Origin: an uncultured Roseicyclus sp. | GTDB lineage: Bacteria > Pseudomonadota > Alphaproteobacteria > Rhodobacterales > Rhodobacteraceae | Direction: 5' to 3' | DNA length: 41,528 bases | NCBI GenBank assembly: GCA_937139335.1 | Contig: CAKZPN010000022.1 | Coordinates: 1-41,528 of the forward strand | Shown: one piece after another, positions 34,918-41,528 of the stretch | How the letters are laid out: each line of letters opens with the position of its first letter | Numbering within the stretch: the first letter of the stretch is position 1 | Position numbers and translations under genes: made by a program | The notes under the pieces: generated by a model | Databases searched by the model: none | The model's input: only the letters and a program-made list of their open reading frames with translations | What the model was told of the DNA's origin: nothing

Positions 34918-35091
34918 ATGCTTGGTTGGGCTCTGACCTTCCTGATCGTCGCACTGATCGCGGGCGCGCTGGGTTTCACCGGTATCGCCGGCGCGTCGGC
35001 GGGCATCGCGCAGATTCTGTTCTTCATCTTCATTGTCCTCTTCGTCGTGGCAATGATCGCGCGCGCCGTGCGCGGCCGTCCACCTCTCTGA
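34918..35091 (+). CDS. DUF1328 (YtjA-like) small membrane protein
   Basis: A 57-residue protein with two membrane segments: [21 protein letters not shown] and then [18 protein letters not shown], ending in RAVRGRPPL. This is the complete DUF1328/YtjA layout. AAGGAG stands seven bases before the ATG. The EcfG-type promoter upstream and the strong hairpin downstream make it a single-gene stress unit. Function unknown in the whole family. Confidence 0.88.
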   Translation: MLGWALTFLIVALIAGALGFTGIAGASAGIAQILFFIFIVLFVVAMIARAVRGRPPL

Positions 35092-35132
35092 CAGGCGTTC
35101 AAAAAGACAGGTGCCCGGATCGCGAAACAACC

Positions 35133-35160
35133 AAGGCCGCAGCGTCCCCGCTGCGGCCTT
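35133..35160 (+). terminator. strong hairpin after the DUF1328 gene
   Basis: AAGGCCGCAGCG / CGCTGCGGCCTT, perfect 12-base stem with loop TCCC, 41 bases after the stop. AA and TT edges give weak two-way terminator character; the T-run is short. Confidence 0.7.
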
Positions 35161-35320
35161 CGTCGTTCGGACATGAAGGTGGCGTAGGGTTTTGCTGCAC
35201 TTGGCTGCATCGGAGTGTAAAATACTCTGGTATGTCACAGTTTATTGCGGCCATGTGAGTTGATAGTCAGGTTGAGGTTCGAATCCCGGCCTCCGTCGGG
35301 AACTGCCAGAAAGCCCATGA

Positions 35321-35713
35321 ATGTCTCGCTACTGCCTTGTCGTGCTCAAAACTCCGCTTGTCGCGCAGGATCTTGCCCTCACGCTGGAGGAACTAACCGG
35401 CGCCGTGGCGATCACCGCCAGCGCCATCGAGGAAAGCTGCCTGAAGCTCGCCGGCCTGGGGCCCGGCTCGCTGCTTTACGCCTTCATCCAGTCCGACATC
35501 GCCAGCTTGCGCGAAAGCCCGCTGGTGTCGCTCGTCGAACGGGTCGGCGGGCAGATCATCCTGACCGGCCACCCGGCCGAGCTGGAAGCCGACCGCGAGG
35601 GGGACACCGCCTGGCCTGTGCTGAAGCAGCCCTTCGGTCCGGCCCAGGTGGCCGAGCTGCTTGAAAAGATCCCGCCGCGCGTGCCACGCCAGGATACCGC
35701 GGCGCAGGACTGA
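35321..35713 (+). CDS. receiver-like protein, probably degenerate
   Basis: A 130-residue protein without a clear family assignment. Its layout recalls a response-regulator receiver: RYCLVVLKTPLVAQDLALTL at the first strand and helix, GSLLYAFIQSDIASLRESPL at the third strand, GGQIILTGHPAE at the fourth (Thr of TG) and PVLKQPFGPAQVAELL at the fifth (Lys-x-Pro-Phe). The acidic pair after strand one is replaced by Lys-Thr-Pro, so phosphorylation in the usual way is unlikely. It stands next to phyR, tail to tail. It may be a pseudo-receiver that binds a partner of the stress pathway; this is inference. Ribosome-binding site is weak. Confidence 0.6.
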   Translation: MSRYCLVVLKTPLVAQDLALTLEELTGAVAITASAIEESCLKLAGLGPGSLLYAFIQSDIASLRESPLVSLVERVGGQIILTGHPAELEADREGDTAWPVLKQPFGPAQVAELLEKIPPRVPRQDTAAQD

Positions 35714-35715
35714 AA

Positions 35716-35735
35716 GCGGGCGCGTCCGCGCCCGC
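35716..35735. terminator. hairpin between the receiver-like gene and phyR
   Basis: GCGGGCGC / GCGCCCGC with loop GTCC, three bases after the stop at 35713 and between convergent genes. No T-run. Confidence 0.5.
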
Positions 35736-35824
35736 ACCACCTATCCACAATGTTCGAGATTGTGCGGCCCGGCACCCCCGACCGGACAACACCGCCGCGC
35801 GTCCGGTCGGGCGTCGCCGTGGCG

Positions 35825-36688
35825 TCAGTGCATCAGCGTTTCGGTGGTCGCAAAGAACAACGCCTGCGACACCGCCGAGCGCACCTGCTCCTGCTTGAAG
35901 GGCTTGGTGATGAGGAACGCCGGCTCGGGCTTTTCCCCGGTAAGCAGGCGCTCGGGGAAAGCGGTGATGAAGACCACCGGGATATCGCCCAGCCGGTCCA
36001 GCAACTCGTTCACCGCGTCGATGCCCGAGCTGTTGTCGGCCAGCTGGATGTCGGCGAGGATCAGGTCGGGCCGCATGCTGTCGCCCAGGGAAATCGCCTC
36101 GCGCAGCGTGCGGGCGACACCGGTGACGGCATGGCCCATGTCCTCGACGATGTTGCGGATGTCCATCGCGATCAGCGGCTCGTCCTCGATCACCATGACC
36201 TGACCGATCACGTCATCCTCCATCTCGCGCAGCGCGGTGGACACAAGATCCTGCGCCTCGGGCGGCGAGATATCCATGATCTGCGCGACTTCCTCGATGC
36301 GGAACTCCTCGATCGTGCGCAGCAACAGCGCCTCGCGCGAATGCGAGGTCAGCGCGGCCAGCCGCGCCTGCGCCTTTTCCTCGGCCGCGCTCGGGACCGT
36401 GTCGGGCTCGGCGCCCATCAACAGCGACCCGCTGCTGGTCCACACCGAATGGAAGGCGCGAAACAGCGCGATCCGTCCGCCATGCGGCCCGTCCATCAGC
36501 GACCGGTCGGCCAGGATGGCTTCGAGCGTGGCGGCGGCATAGCGGTCGCCACTGTCCTGATTGCCGGTCAGGGCGCGCGCGTACCGGCGCAGATACGGCA
36601 ATTCGGCGGCGATTTCGGTCCCGCGGTCTCGTTGTTGCCCCTGAGACACGCTATTTTCCGCAACTGCGGACTGTTCGGACTTTGTCAT
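35825..36688 (-). CDS. phyR: anti-anti-sigma response regulator of the general stress response
   Basis: A 287-residue two-part protein. Residues about 25-155 mimic an ECF sigma factor (ELPYLRRYARALTGNQDSGD, then REALLLRTIEEFRIEEVAQI), and 163-280 form a receiver: acidic pocket EDE (168-170), phospho-acceptor Asp213 (LILADIQLAD), Thr242 in FITAFPE and Lys262 in LITKPF, the FATGUY-type receiver of PhyR. When phosphorylated it binds NepR and frees EcfG. The ATG at 36688 has AGAGAG upstream; an earlier opening at 36745 lies inside the promoter. Transcription comes from its half of the two-way EcfG promoter, so it is under positive feedback. Confidence 0.95.
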   Translation of the reverse strand: MTKSEQSAVAENSVSQGQQRDRGTEIAAELPYLRRYARALTGNQDSGDRYAAATLEAILADRSLMDGPHGGRIALFRAFHSVWTSSGSLLMGAEPDTVPSAAEEKAQARLAALTSHSREALLLRTIEEFRIEEVAQIMDISPPEAQDLVSTALREMEDDVIGQVMVIEDEPLIAMDIRNIVEDMGHAVTGVARTLREAISLGDSMRPDLILADIQLADNSSGIDAVNELLDRLGDIPVVFITAFPERLLTGEKPEPAFLITKPFKQEQVRSAVSQALFFATTETLMH

Positions 36689-36731
36689 GTGATCTCTCTT
36701 CGAAGAAGAACAGTATTTTTCATGTTTTGCG

Positions 36732-36756
36732 GGAACCCAACGCAAATGTCCGCGTT
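36732..36756 (+). promoter_or_regulatory. EcfG promoter of nepR-ecfG
   Basis: GGAAC at 36732-36736, 16 bases, CGTT at 36753-36756: an exact match, about 95 bases before the nepR start. It overlaps the opposing phyR promoter almost completely. Confidence 0.88.
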
Positions 36757-36763
36757 AGGTTCC
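36739..36763 (-). promoter_or_regulatory. EcfG promoter of phyR, opposing the nepR promoter
   Basis: On the minus strand, GGAAC (36763-36759), 16 bases, CGTT (36742-36739): an exact match, about 50 bases before the phyR start. Each promoter's -10 lies inside the other's spacer. Confidence 0.88.
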
Positions 36764-36851
36764 CGGCGGCAGGCCACTTTTGCAAGAATCCGCCGACACT
36801 GCGATGCGCAACAATCGGCACCTCGTAAACAGGCATAGAGCGAACCGAGTA

Positions 36852-37163
36852 ATGACAAATTCCAACCAGCCTGCGCGCCGGCGCGGCCCTGAAGCGTCGC
36901 ATGGCGACGAAAAACAATCCTCCGCCTCCCGGCAGGGCGCAAGAGCGCGTGGCAACGGCGCAGTGTCGCCGACCGTGGCGCGACAGATCGACGAAAATCT
37001 CAAGCGGCTTTACGACCAGCACGTCGAGCAGGAATTGCCGCCCCAGTTGCAGGCGCTGGTTGCTCGCCTGCGCGAAGGACAGGATCAGGAGCAAGCAGAC
37101 GCGTCCCCCGACACGGCCCCCGACACAGCGATGGCCAAGTCAGGCGACGGGGGTAGTTTATGA
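36852..37163 (+). CDS. nepR: anti-sigma factor of EcfG
   Basis: A 103-residue protein with the NepR core at about 41-76: VARQIDENLKRLYDQHVEQE followed by LPPQLQALVARLREG, two helices that wrap the sigma factor or PhyR. The 40-residue head and 25-residue tail are polar and probably disordered. I use the ATG at 36852; earlier in-frame TTG (36780) and ATG starts are possible and all lie after the promoter. Its stop overlaps the ecfG start (ATGA), so anti-sigma and sigma are made in balance. Confidence 0.92.
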   Translation: MTNSNQPARRRGPEASHGDEKQSSASRQGARARGNGAVSPTVARQIDENLKRLYDQHVEQELPPQLQALVARLREGQDQEQADASPDTAPDTAMAKSGDGGSL

Positions 37164-37759
37164 CTGCGCCCAAGGCCGTCTCCCAACACGACCAGACCCC
37201 CGCCACCGGCGCGGACCCGCGAGAGGAGATCATCACGCATCTCCCCGCGCTGCGCGCCTTCGCGATCAGCCTGTGCCGCGACACCTCGCAGGCCGATGAC
37301 CTCGTGCAGGACGCCTTGGTGAAAGCCTGGAGCAAGTTCGACCTGTTCCAGCCCGGAACCAACCTGCGGGCCTGGCTGTTCACGATCCTGCGTAACACCT
37401 ATTTCTCCAACCGCCGCAAGCGCGCGCGCGAGGTGGAGGATGTCGACGGCATCATGGCGGGCAAGCTCGCCAGCAAGCCCGACCACGACGGCCACCTGGC
37501 CCTCGCGGAATTGCAGGAGGCATTGGGCAAGCTGCCCGACGAACAGCGCGAGGCGCTGATCCTGGTGGGCGCCATGGGCTTTTCGGTGGAAGAGGCCGCC
37601 GCAACCTGCGGCTGTGCCGAGGGAACGATCAAGAGCCGGGCAAACCGGGGCCGCCGGGCGCTCGCCGCCTTGCTGAAGCTCGACGAGGCAGATACAACCA
37701 ACCTGTCCTCCAACATGTCCGAGGCCATTTTGTCGGGCCTGCCGGGTAACTTCAGCTAA
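37160..37759 (+). CDS. ecfG: general stress sigma factor EcfG
   Basis: A 199-residue ECF sigma factor of the EcfG group. Region 2 is LRAFAISLCRDTSQADDLVQ with FQPGTNLRAWLFTILRNTYF (about 30-95), and region 4 is ALGKLPDEQREALILVGAMG followed by FSVEEAAATCGCAEGTIKSR (about 118-165). These blocks are the hallmark of EcfG/RpoE2. It directs polymerase to GGAAC-N16/17-CGTT promoters, of which this window has many. It is coupled to nepR by a four-base overlap and followed after 10 bases by the sensor kinase gene. Confidence 0.95.
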   Translation: MTAPKAVSQHDQTPATGADPREEIITHLPALRAFAISLCRDTSQADDLVQDALVKAWSKFDLFQPGTNLRAWLFTILRNTYFSNRRKRAREVEDVDGIMAGKLASKPDHDGHLALAELQEALGKLPDEQREALILVGAMGFSVEEAAATCGCAEGTIKSRANRGRRALAALLKLDEADTTNLSSNMSEAILSGLPGNFS

Positions 37760-37769
37760 GGGCGCGCGC

Positions 37770-39581
37770 ATGCCCCGTGGTGCTTCGTCGAACCGGTTGT
37801 TCGATCATCTGGCCGTCCGGCTTGCACTTTTATTGTCCATCGCGCTCCTGCCGCTGGGCATCCTTCTGGTTGCAAACACCTACGAAAGCCTCCGCACCGA
37901 CCGGCGCAATGCCGAACGCAGCCTGCTGAGCCTGACCGCCGATGCCGAGGCCGGGCGCCGCGCGATGATCGAAAGCGCGCTGACCACCGCGCGTGTCCTG
38001 TCGCAGCCCACGCTCGAACGGCTCGACGATCCCGATGCGTGCCGCCAGCTGATGGCCGACACCGTGCGGCGCTCTGGCGTGTTCAGCTTCGCCGGGTTCA
38101 CCGAGGTGGACGGCAGGATGCGCTGCGTCTCCTCCGGCACGGAGCAGAACTTCGCGGGCAGCGCCGTGCTCGACCAGATCCTGACACAACCCAACGCGCT
38201 GGTGCGCCGGACCGAGGCCGGGGCCAGCAGCGGCGAGCCGGTGCTGATCGCGACCCACCCGGTGTTCGAGTCCCGGACCCTGCGCGGGTTCATGTCGGTG
38301 GTGATCCAGGTCGAATCCTTCGTCTGGCTGCGCTGGGACGAGGTGCAGGATGCCTCCTTCCGCCCGATCCTGTTCAATCGCCTGGGCGAGATTCTGTCGA
38401 GCGGCGGGGTCGATACGCCCGAGGCGCTGTTGCCGGCCAGCAGGTCGCTGGCCAGCCTCGTGTCCGAGACCGAGGGCCTGGTCTTCGAAGGGCGCTCGGT
38501 CGGCGGGGCGGACGCCGTCTTTGCCGTGTCCGAACTGGTGCCCGGCCAGCTTTTCGTGCTGGGCGTCTGGGATCCGCGGGCGACCCCCGCCGCGGCGCTG
38601 CACGCCGATCCCTGGCCGCTGCTGCTGCCGCTGGTGATGTGGCTGGCCAGCATCGGCGTGGTCTATTTCGCGCTGTTCTACCTGGTAATCCGGCACCTGC
38701 GCCAGCTCGGCGGCCAGATGCGACGCTTCGCGCTGGGTGACCGCACCCTGCCCGAACCCTTTCCCGACAACGTCTCGACCGAGCTGCGAGAGGTTCAGGT
38801 GACGTTCCGCAAGATGGCCGTTCTCGTGACCCGCGACGAGGCCAAGCTGTCGGCGGCACTGGCCGAGAAGGAACAGAGCCTGCGCGAACGCACGGTGCTG
38901 CTGAAAGAGGTGCACCACCGGGTCAAGAACAACCTGCAGCTCATCGCCTCGATCCTGAACCTGCAGATGCGCCGCCTGCGCGACCCGCGCAGTCAGGTCG
39001 TGCTGCGCAACGTGCAGGACCGGGTCATCGGCCTGGCCACCATCCACCGCAATCTCTACCAATCCGAGCATCTGTCGGAACTCCGCGCGGATATCCTGAT
39101 CGACGAGCTCTTGCGCCACCTCTTCGCTGTCGGCGCGGAGTCGGGGCGCAAGATCGACGTGCAGACCGACCTCGACCCGGTCACCTTGCAGGCCGACCAG
39201 CTTGTACCGCTGTCGCTTCTGCTGACCGAGGCCGTGACCAACGCGCTGAAATACGTGGGCAAACCCGAGGGTGCCGATCGCCCTTGGGTCCGGGTGGAGC
39301 TGAAGGCGGCGGGCGAGAAGGTCACGCTTGCGGTGCGCAACAGCCTCGGTCCCGAACCGCCCTCCCGGTCGGAGGAAGAGGACCACGTCCAAGGCGGGCT
39401 GGGCAGCGAGCTGATCGCCGCCTTCTCTACCCAGCTCGACGGATCGCTGCGCCACGGCGCCGTGTTCCGGGACGACGAGGAGCAGTGGGAGCTGCGTCTG
39501 ACCTTCCGCATCGCCGCCGAAGACCCCGTGATTGACGAAAAGACCGACGAGCGCGCCTGGCGCGCACGGCCTGCCGACTGA
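37770..39581 (+). CDS. HisKA_2 sensor histidine kinase of the general stress response
   Basis: A 603-residue membrane kinase. Membrane segments at about 17-36 and 284-307 enclose a 245-residue periplasmic sensor, probably Cache-like. A HAMP-like linker (HLRQLGGQMRRFALGD) leads to the HisKA_2 dimer region with the phospho-acceptor His382 in LLKEVHHRVKNNLQLIASIL, then a HATPase (N box LLTEAVTNALKYVG; G box GGLGSELIAAF). HisKA_2/HWE kinases are the usual phospho-donors of PhyR (PhyK-type). Position right after ecfG supports that role, though this family name does not prove the partner. The two short Cys residues (91, 119) in the sensor could be redox-active. Confidence 0.9.
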   Translation: MPRGASSNRLFDHLAVRLALLLSIALLPLGILLVANTYESLRTDRRNAERSLLSLTADAEAGRRAMIESALTTARVLSQPTLERLDDPDACRQLMADTVRRSGVFSFAGFTEVDGRMRCVSSGTEQNFAGSAVLDQILTQPNALVRRTEAGASSGEPVLIATHPVFESRTLRGFMSVVIQVESFVWLRWDEVQDASFRPILFNRLGEILSSGGVDTPEALLPASRSLASLVSETEGLVFEGRSVGGADAVFAVSELVPGQLFVLGVWDPRATPAAALHADPWPLLLPLVMWLASIGVVYFALFYLVIRHLRQLGGQMRRFALGDRTLPEPFPDNVSTELREVQVTFRKMAVLVTRDEAKLSAALAEKEQSLRERTVLLKEVHHRVKNNLQLIASILNLQMRRLRDPRSQVVLRNVQDRVIGLATIHRNLYQSEHLSELRADILIDELLRHLFAVGAESGRKIDVQTDLDPVTLQADQLVPLSLLLTEAVTNALKYVGKPEGADRPWVRVELKAAGEKVTLAVRNSLGPEPPSRSEEEDHVQGGLGSELIAAFSTQLDGSLRHGAVFRDDEEQWELRLTFRIAAEDPVIDEKTDERAWRARPAD

Positions 39582-39604
39582 GCACCGCACAGGACGGGCG
39601 GCAC

Positions 39605-40066
39605 TCAGAACGCCAGCGGCGCGCCTTCCTTCACGTTCTTCAGCGCAAAGAAGGTCCGGATCTGGCGCACGCCCGGCAGCGCGATCAGCATCTTGCCGTG
39701 CATCGCATTGTAGTCACCCATGTCGCGCACGCGGATCTTGAGGAAATAATCGAAATCGCCGGCGACAAGCTGGCAATCGAGCAGTTCCTTCATGTCGACC
39801 ACCGCCGCCTCGAATTCCGCGAAGCTTTCCGGCGTGGAGCGGTCGAGCACCACCCCCACCATCACCAGCGCCCCCAGTCCGACCGAGGCCGGGTTGATCC
39901 GCCCGTGGACACCCGCGAGGTGCCCCTCGTCCGCCAGCCGTTGCATCCGGCGATGGCAGGTGGCGGCGCTGACATTCACCGCCTTGGCGATGTCGGCGTT
40001 GCTGAGCCGCCCGTCGCGCTGGACGAGCCGCAGGATGGCAAGGTCGATTCGGTCGAGGGCGGTCAT
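39605..40066 (-). CDS. acdR: Lrp/AsnC-family regulator, AcdR-like
   Basis: A 153-residue regulator with an N-terminal helix-turn-helix (LDRIDLAILRLVQRDGRLSN, then ADIAKAVNVSAATCHRRMQRL; about 4-50) and a C-terminal ligand-binding RAM domain (about 65-140; DCQLVAGDFDYFLKIRVRDM). Such regulators control acdS in Pseudomonas and rhizobia, and this gene is divergent from acdS, hence the symbol by position. It probably senses an amino acid such as leucine or ACC. Divergent control sites lie in 40067-40220. Confidence 0.82.
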   Translation of the reverse strand: MTALDRIDLAILRLVQRDGRLSNADIAKAVNVSAATCHRRMQRLADEGHLAGVHGRINPASVGLGALVMVGVVLDRSTPESFAEFEAAVVDMKELLDCQLVAGDFDYFLKIRVRDMGDYNAMHGKMLIALPGVRQIRTFFALKNVKEGAPLAF

Positions 40067-40141
40067 GACAGTTTATTCCGAAAAGGCAGATAAAATTGCA
40101 AGCCAGTGAAAACAGGAGGTCAGAAGGCGGCAGTTTTTCGA

Positions 40142-40164
40142 CTTTCAGACCGCAACTCTGAAAG
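40142..40164. promoter_or_regulatory. candidate AcdR operator
   Basis: CTTTCAGA (40142-40149), 7 bases, TCTGAAAG (40157-40164): a perfect 8-base inverted repeat in the acdR-acdS divergent region, 57 bases before acdS. A second weaker repeat TTTAT/ATAAA lies at about 40073-40095 next to acdR. Confidence 0.55.
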
Positions 40165-40220
40165 CACCTTCCTCCGGGTTTCCGCTAGCCTCTCCGCCAG
40201 TCCCAATCCGGAGAACCCCC

Positions 40221-41240
40221 ATGTCCCTGCTCGCGAACTTCGACCGCTACCCTCTCACATTCGGCCCCACCCCGATCGAGCATCTGCCGCGTCTGACCGA
40301 GGCACTTGGCGGCAAGGTGCAGATCTACGCCAAGCGCGACGACTGCAACTCCGGCCTCGCGATGGGCGGCAACAAGCTGCGCAAGCTCGAATACATCGTG
40401 CCCGACGCCATCGCGAGCGGGGCCGACACGCTGGTGTCCATCGGTGGTGTGCAGTCGAACCACACCCGCATGGTGGCGGCGACGGCAGCCAAGATCGGGA
40501 TGAAATGTGTGGTGATCCAGGAGAAATGGGTGCCCCACTACGATGCCGTCTACGACCGCGTCGGCAACATCCAGATGACCCGGTTGATGGGCGCGGATTC
40601 GCGGCTGGTGGATGACGGCTTCGACATCGGCATCCGCAAAAGCTGGGAAAACGCGATCAAGTCGGTGGAGGACGCGGGCGGCAAGCCCTACCCGATCCCC
40701 GCCGGCGCCTCGGTCCACAAATTCGGCGCGCTCGGCTACATCGGCTTCGCAGAAGAAGTCGCCGCGCAGGAGGCGGAGCTTGGCTTCACCTTCGACTACA
40801 TCGTGGTCTGCGTCGTCACCGGCTCCACCCAGGGTGGCATGATCGTGGGCTTCGCGGCGCAGGACCGCGCTGAAACCGTCATCGGCATCGACGCCTCCGG
40901 CACGCTCGACCAGACCCGCGCGCAGGTCCGCTCCATCGTCGACAACACCGCGGAACTGGTGGGGCTTGGCCGCGCCATCCGTGACGACGAGATCGTCATC
41001 AACCCCGACTACGCCTACCCCGCCTATGGCGTGCCGTCCGAGGAAACCAACGACGCGATCCGGCTGGCCGCGCGGACCGAGGCGATGATCACCGACCCGG
41101 TCTACGAGGGCAAATCCATGCAGGGCATGATCGACCTCACGAAAAAGGGCTTCTTTCCCGAAGGCTCCCGCGTGCTTTATGCTCACCTGGGTGGCGCTCC
41201 CGCGCTGAACGGCTACAGCTACCACTACAAGGACGGCTGA
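40221..41240 (+). CDS. acdS: 1-aminocyclopropane-1-carboxylate (ACC) deaminase
   Basis: A 339-residue PLP enzyme that splits ACC into 2-oxobutyrate and ammonia, lowering plant ethylene in plant-associated bacteria. Lys52 ([10 protein letters not shown]) binds PLP and Ser79 (IGGVQSNH) is the second active-site residue. The residues that separate ACC deaminase from D-cysteine desulfhydrase are present: Tyr295-Glu296 in DPVYEGKSM and Leu323 in [10 protein letters not shown]. Length and sequence match Pseudomonas AcdS closely. An ATG with CCGGAG upstream. It is divergent from the AcdR-like gene and followed after 37 bases by a transketolase/E1-like gene. Confidence 0.95.
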   Translation: MSLLANFDRYPLTFGPTPIEHLPRLTEALGGKVQIYAKRDDCNSGLAMGGNKLRKLEYIVPDAIASGADTLVSIGGVQSNHTRMVAATAAKIGMKCVVIQEKWVPHYDAVYDRVGNIQMTRLMGADSRLVDDGFDIGIRKSWENAIKSVEDAGGKPYPIPAGASVHKFGALGYIGFAEEVAAQEAELGFTFDYIVVCVVTGSTQGGMIVGFAAQDRAETVIGIDASGTLDQTRAQVRSIVDNTAELVGLGRAIRDDEIVINPDYAYPAYGVPSEETNDAIRLAARTEAMITDPVYEGKSMQGMIDLTKKGFFPEGSRVLYAHLGGAPALNGYSYHYKDG

Positions 41241-41277
41241 CCGCCGCCGCAGACGACACCCCCGCCCGGAGGCTCCC

Positions 41278-41528
41278 ATGTCCACCCCCCTGAAGACCGT
41301 CGAGCAGCGCCTGTTGTGGCTGTCGCACTGGATGATCCACCACGCCAACCACATCCGGCCGAAGGTGGACGGGATCAAGGTGGGCGGGCACCAGGCGTCC
41401 TCGGCCTCGATGGTGTCGATCATGACGGCGCTCTACTTTTCCGCGTTGCGCCCCGCCGACCGGGTCGCGGTGAAGCCGCACGCGGGGCCGGTGTTCCACG
41501 CGATCCAGTACCTGATGGGCCAGCAGAC
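41278..41528 (+). CDS. transketolase / homodimeric pyruvate-dehydrogenase E1-like protein (partial)
   Basis: The first 83 residues of a thiamine-diphosphate enzyme; the gene runs off the window. RPKVDGIKVGGHQASSASMV and AVKPHAGPVFHAIQYLMGQQ match the N-terminus of AceE-like E1 or transketolase-type proteins. CGGAGG stands before the ATG. Being the next gene after acdS, it might use the 2-oxobutyrate that ACC deaminase makes, as a 2-oxoacid dehydrogenase; the domains needed to tell are outside the window. Confidence 0.75.
   Translation, partial: MSTPLKTVEQRLLWLSHWMIHHANHIRPKVDGIKVGGHQASSASMVSIMTALYFSALRPADRVAVKPHAGPVFHAIQYLMGQQ

Noticed and set aside
35209..35295. A complete tRNA gene ending at 35295
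   Set aside because: Only the T-loop box and five acceptor bases match; T-stem, D-arm and anticodon arm cannot be folded.

Overview
The window is GC-rich, tightly packed bacterial DNA. The PhyR/NepR/EcfG general stress response (GSR) locus, the Hint_2-domain protein and the acdR/acdS pair point to an alphaproteobacterium, most likely Rhodobacterales. I see no rRNA, functional tRNA, CRISPR array, insertion sequence or prophage. Start sites were chosen from ribosome-binding sites, operon overlaps and promoter positions.

Layout. 1-92: end of an alpha/beta hydrolase. 256-5482 (minus): an iron-type ABC importer (binding protein, double-length permease, ATPase) followed by hemN. 5691-8940: a surface/secretion-flavoured group with a lamin-tail plus Hint protein, two DUF6916-like proteins (one with a Tat signal), a GNAT acetyltransferase and a phage tail-collar protein. 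9537-10286: methionine aminopeptidase. 10460-14542: a BON protein, Cu/Zn superoxide dismutase, a second EcfG-like sigma factor and a large catalase. 14636-17907: the Ku/LigD end-joining pair. 18040-21700: a three-subunit molybdenum hydroxylase. 22048-23481: a phospholipase D-type enzyme. 23577-25333: mtnA with a class II aldolase (methylthioribose/deoxyribose salvage). 25610-29924: an MCE-type lipid transport system with a STAS-fused permease and a PqiC-like lipoprotein. 29977-35713: small envelope and stress proteins (holin-like, DUF883, PRC-barrel, CsbD, AI-2E permease, a 23-residue peptide, DUF1328), a Crp/Fnr regulator and a receiver-like protein. 35825-39581: phyR, nepR, ecfG and a HisKA_2 sensor kinase. 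39605-41528: acdR-like regulator, ACC deaminase and the start of a transketolase/E1-like enzyme.

The unifying theme is the general stress response. By eye I find the EcfG promoter pattern (GGAAC, 16-17 bases, then CGTT, TGTT or CATT) in front of the BON gene, the second sigma factor, katE, ku-ligD, the molybdenum hydroxylase, the phospholipase, the DUF883/holin pair, csbD, the AI-2E permease, the 23-residue peptide, DUF1328, and phyR and nepR. phyR and nepR share one nearly palindromic, face-to-face double promoter. The region therefore looks like a regulator surrounded by its own regulon: DNA end repair, peroxide removal, membrane and envelope remodelling.

The best candidate for something undescribed is a roughly 95-base minus-strand RNA at 32067-32160. 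It has an EcfG-like promoter, a 5' hairpin with a C/U-rich loop and its own intrinsic terminator, and lies between csbD and the PRC-barrel gene. It could instead be an attenuated leader of that gene.
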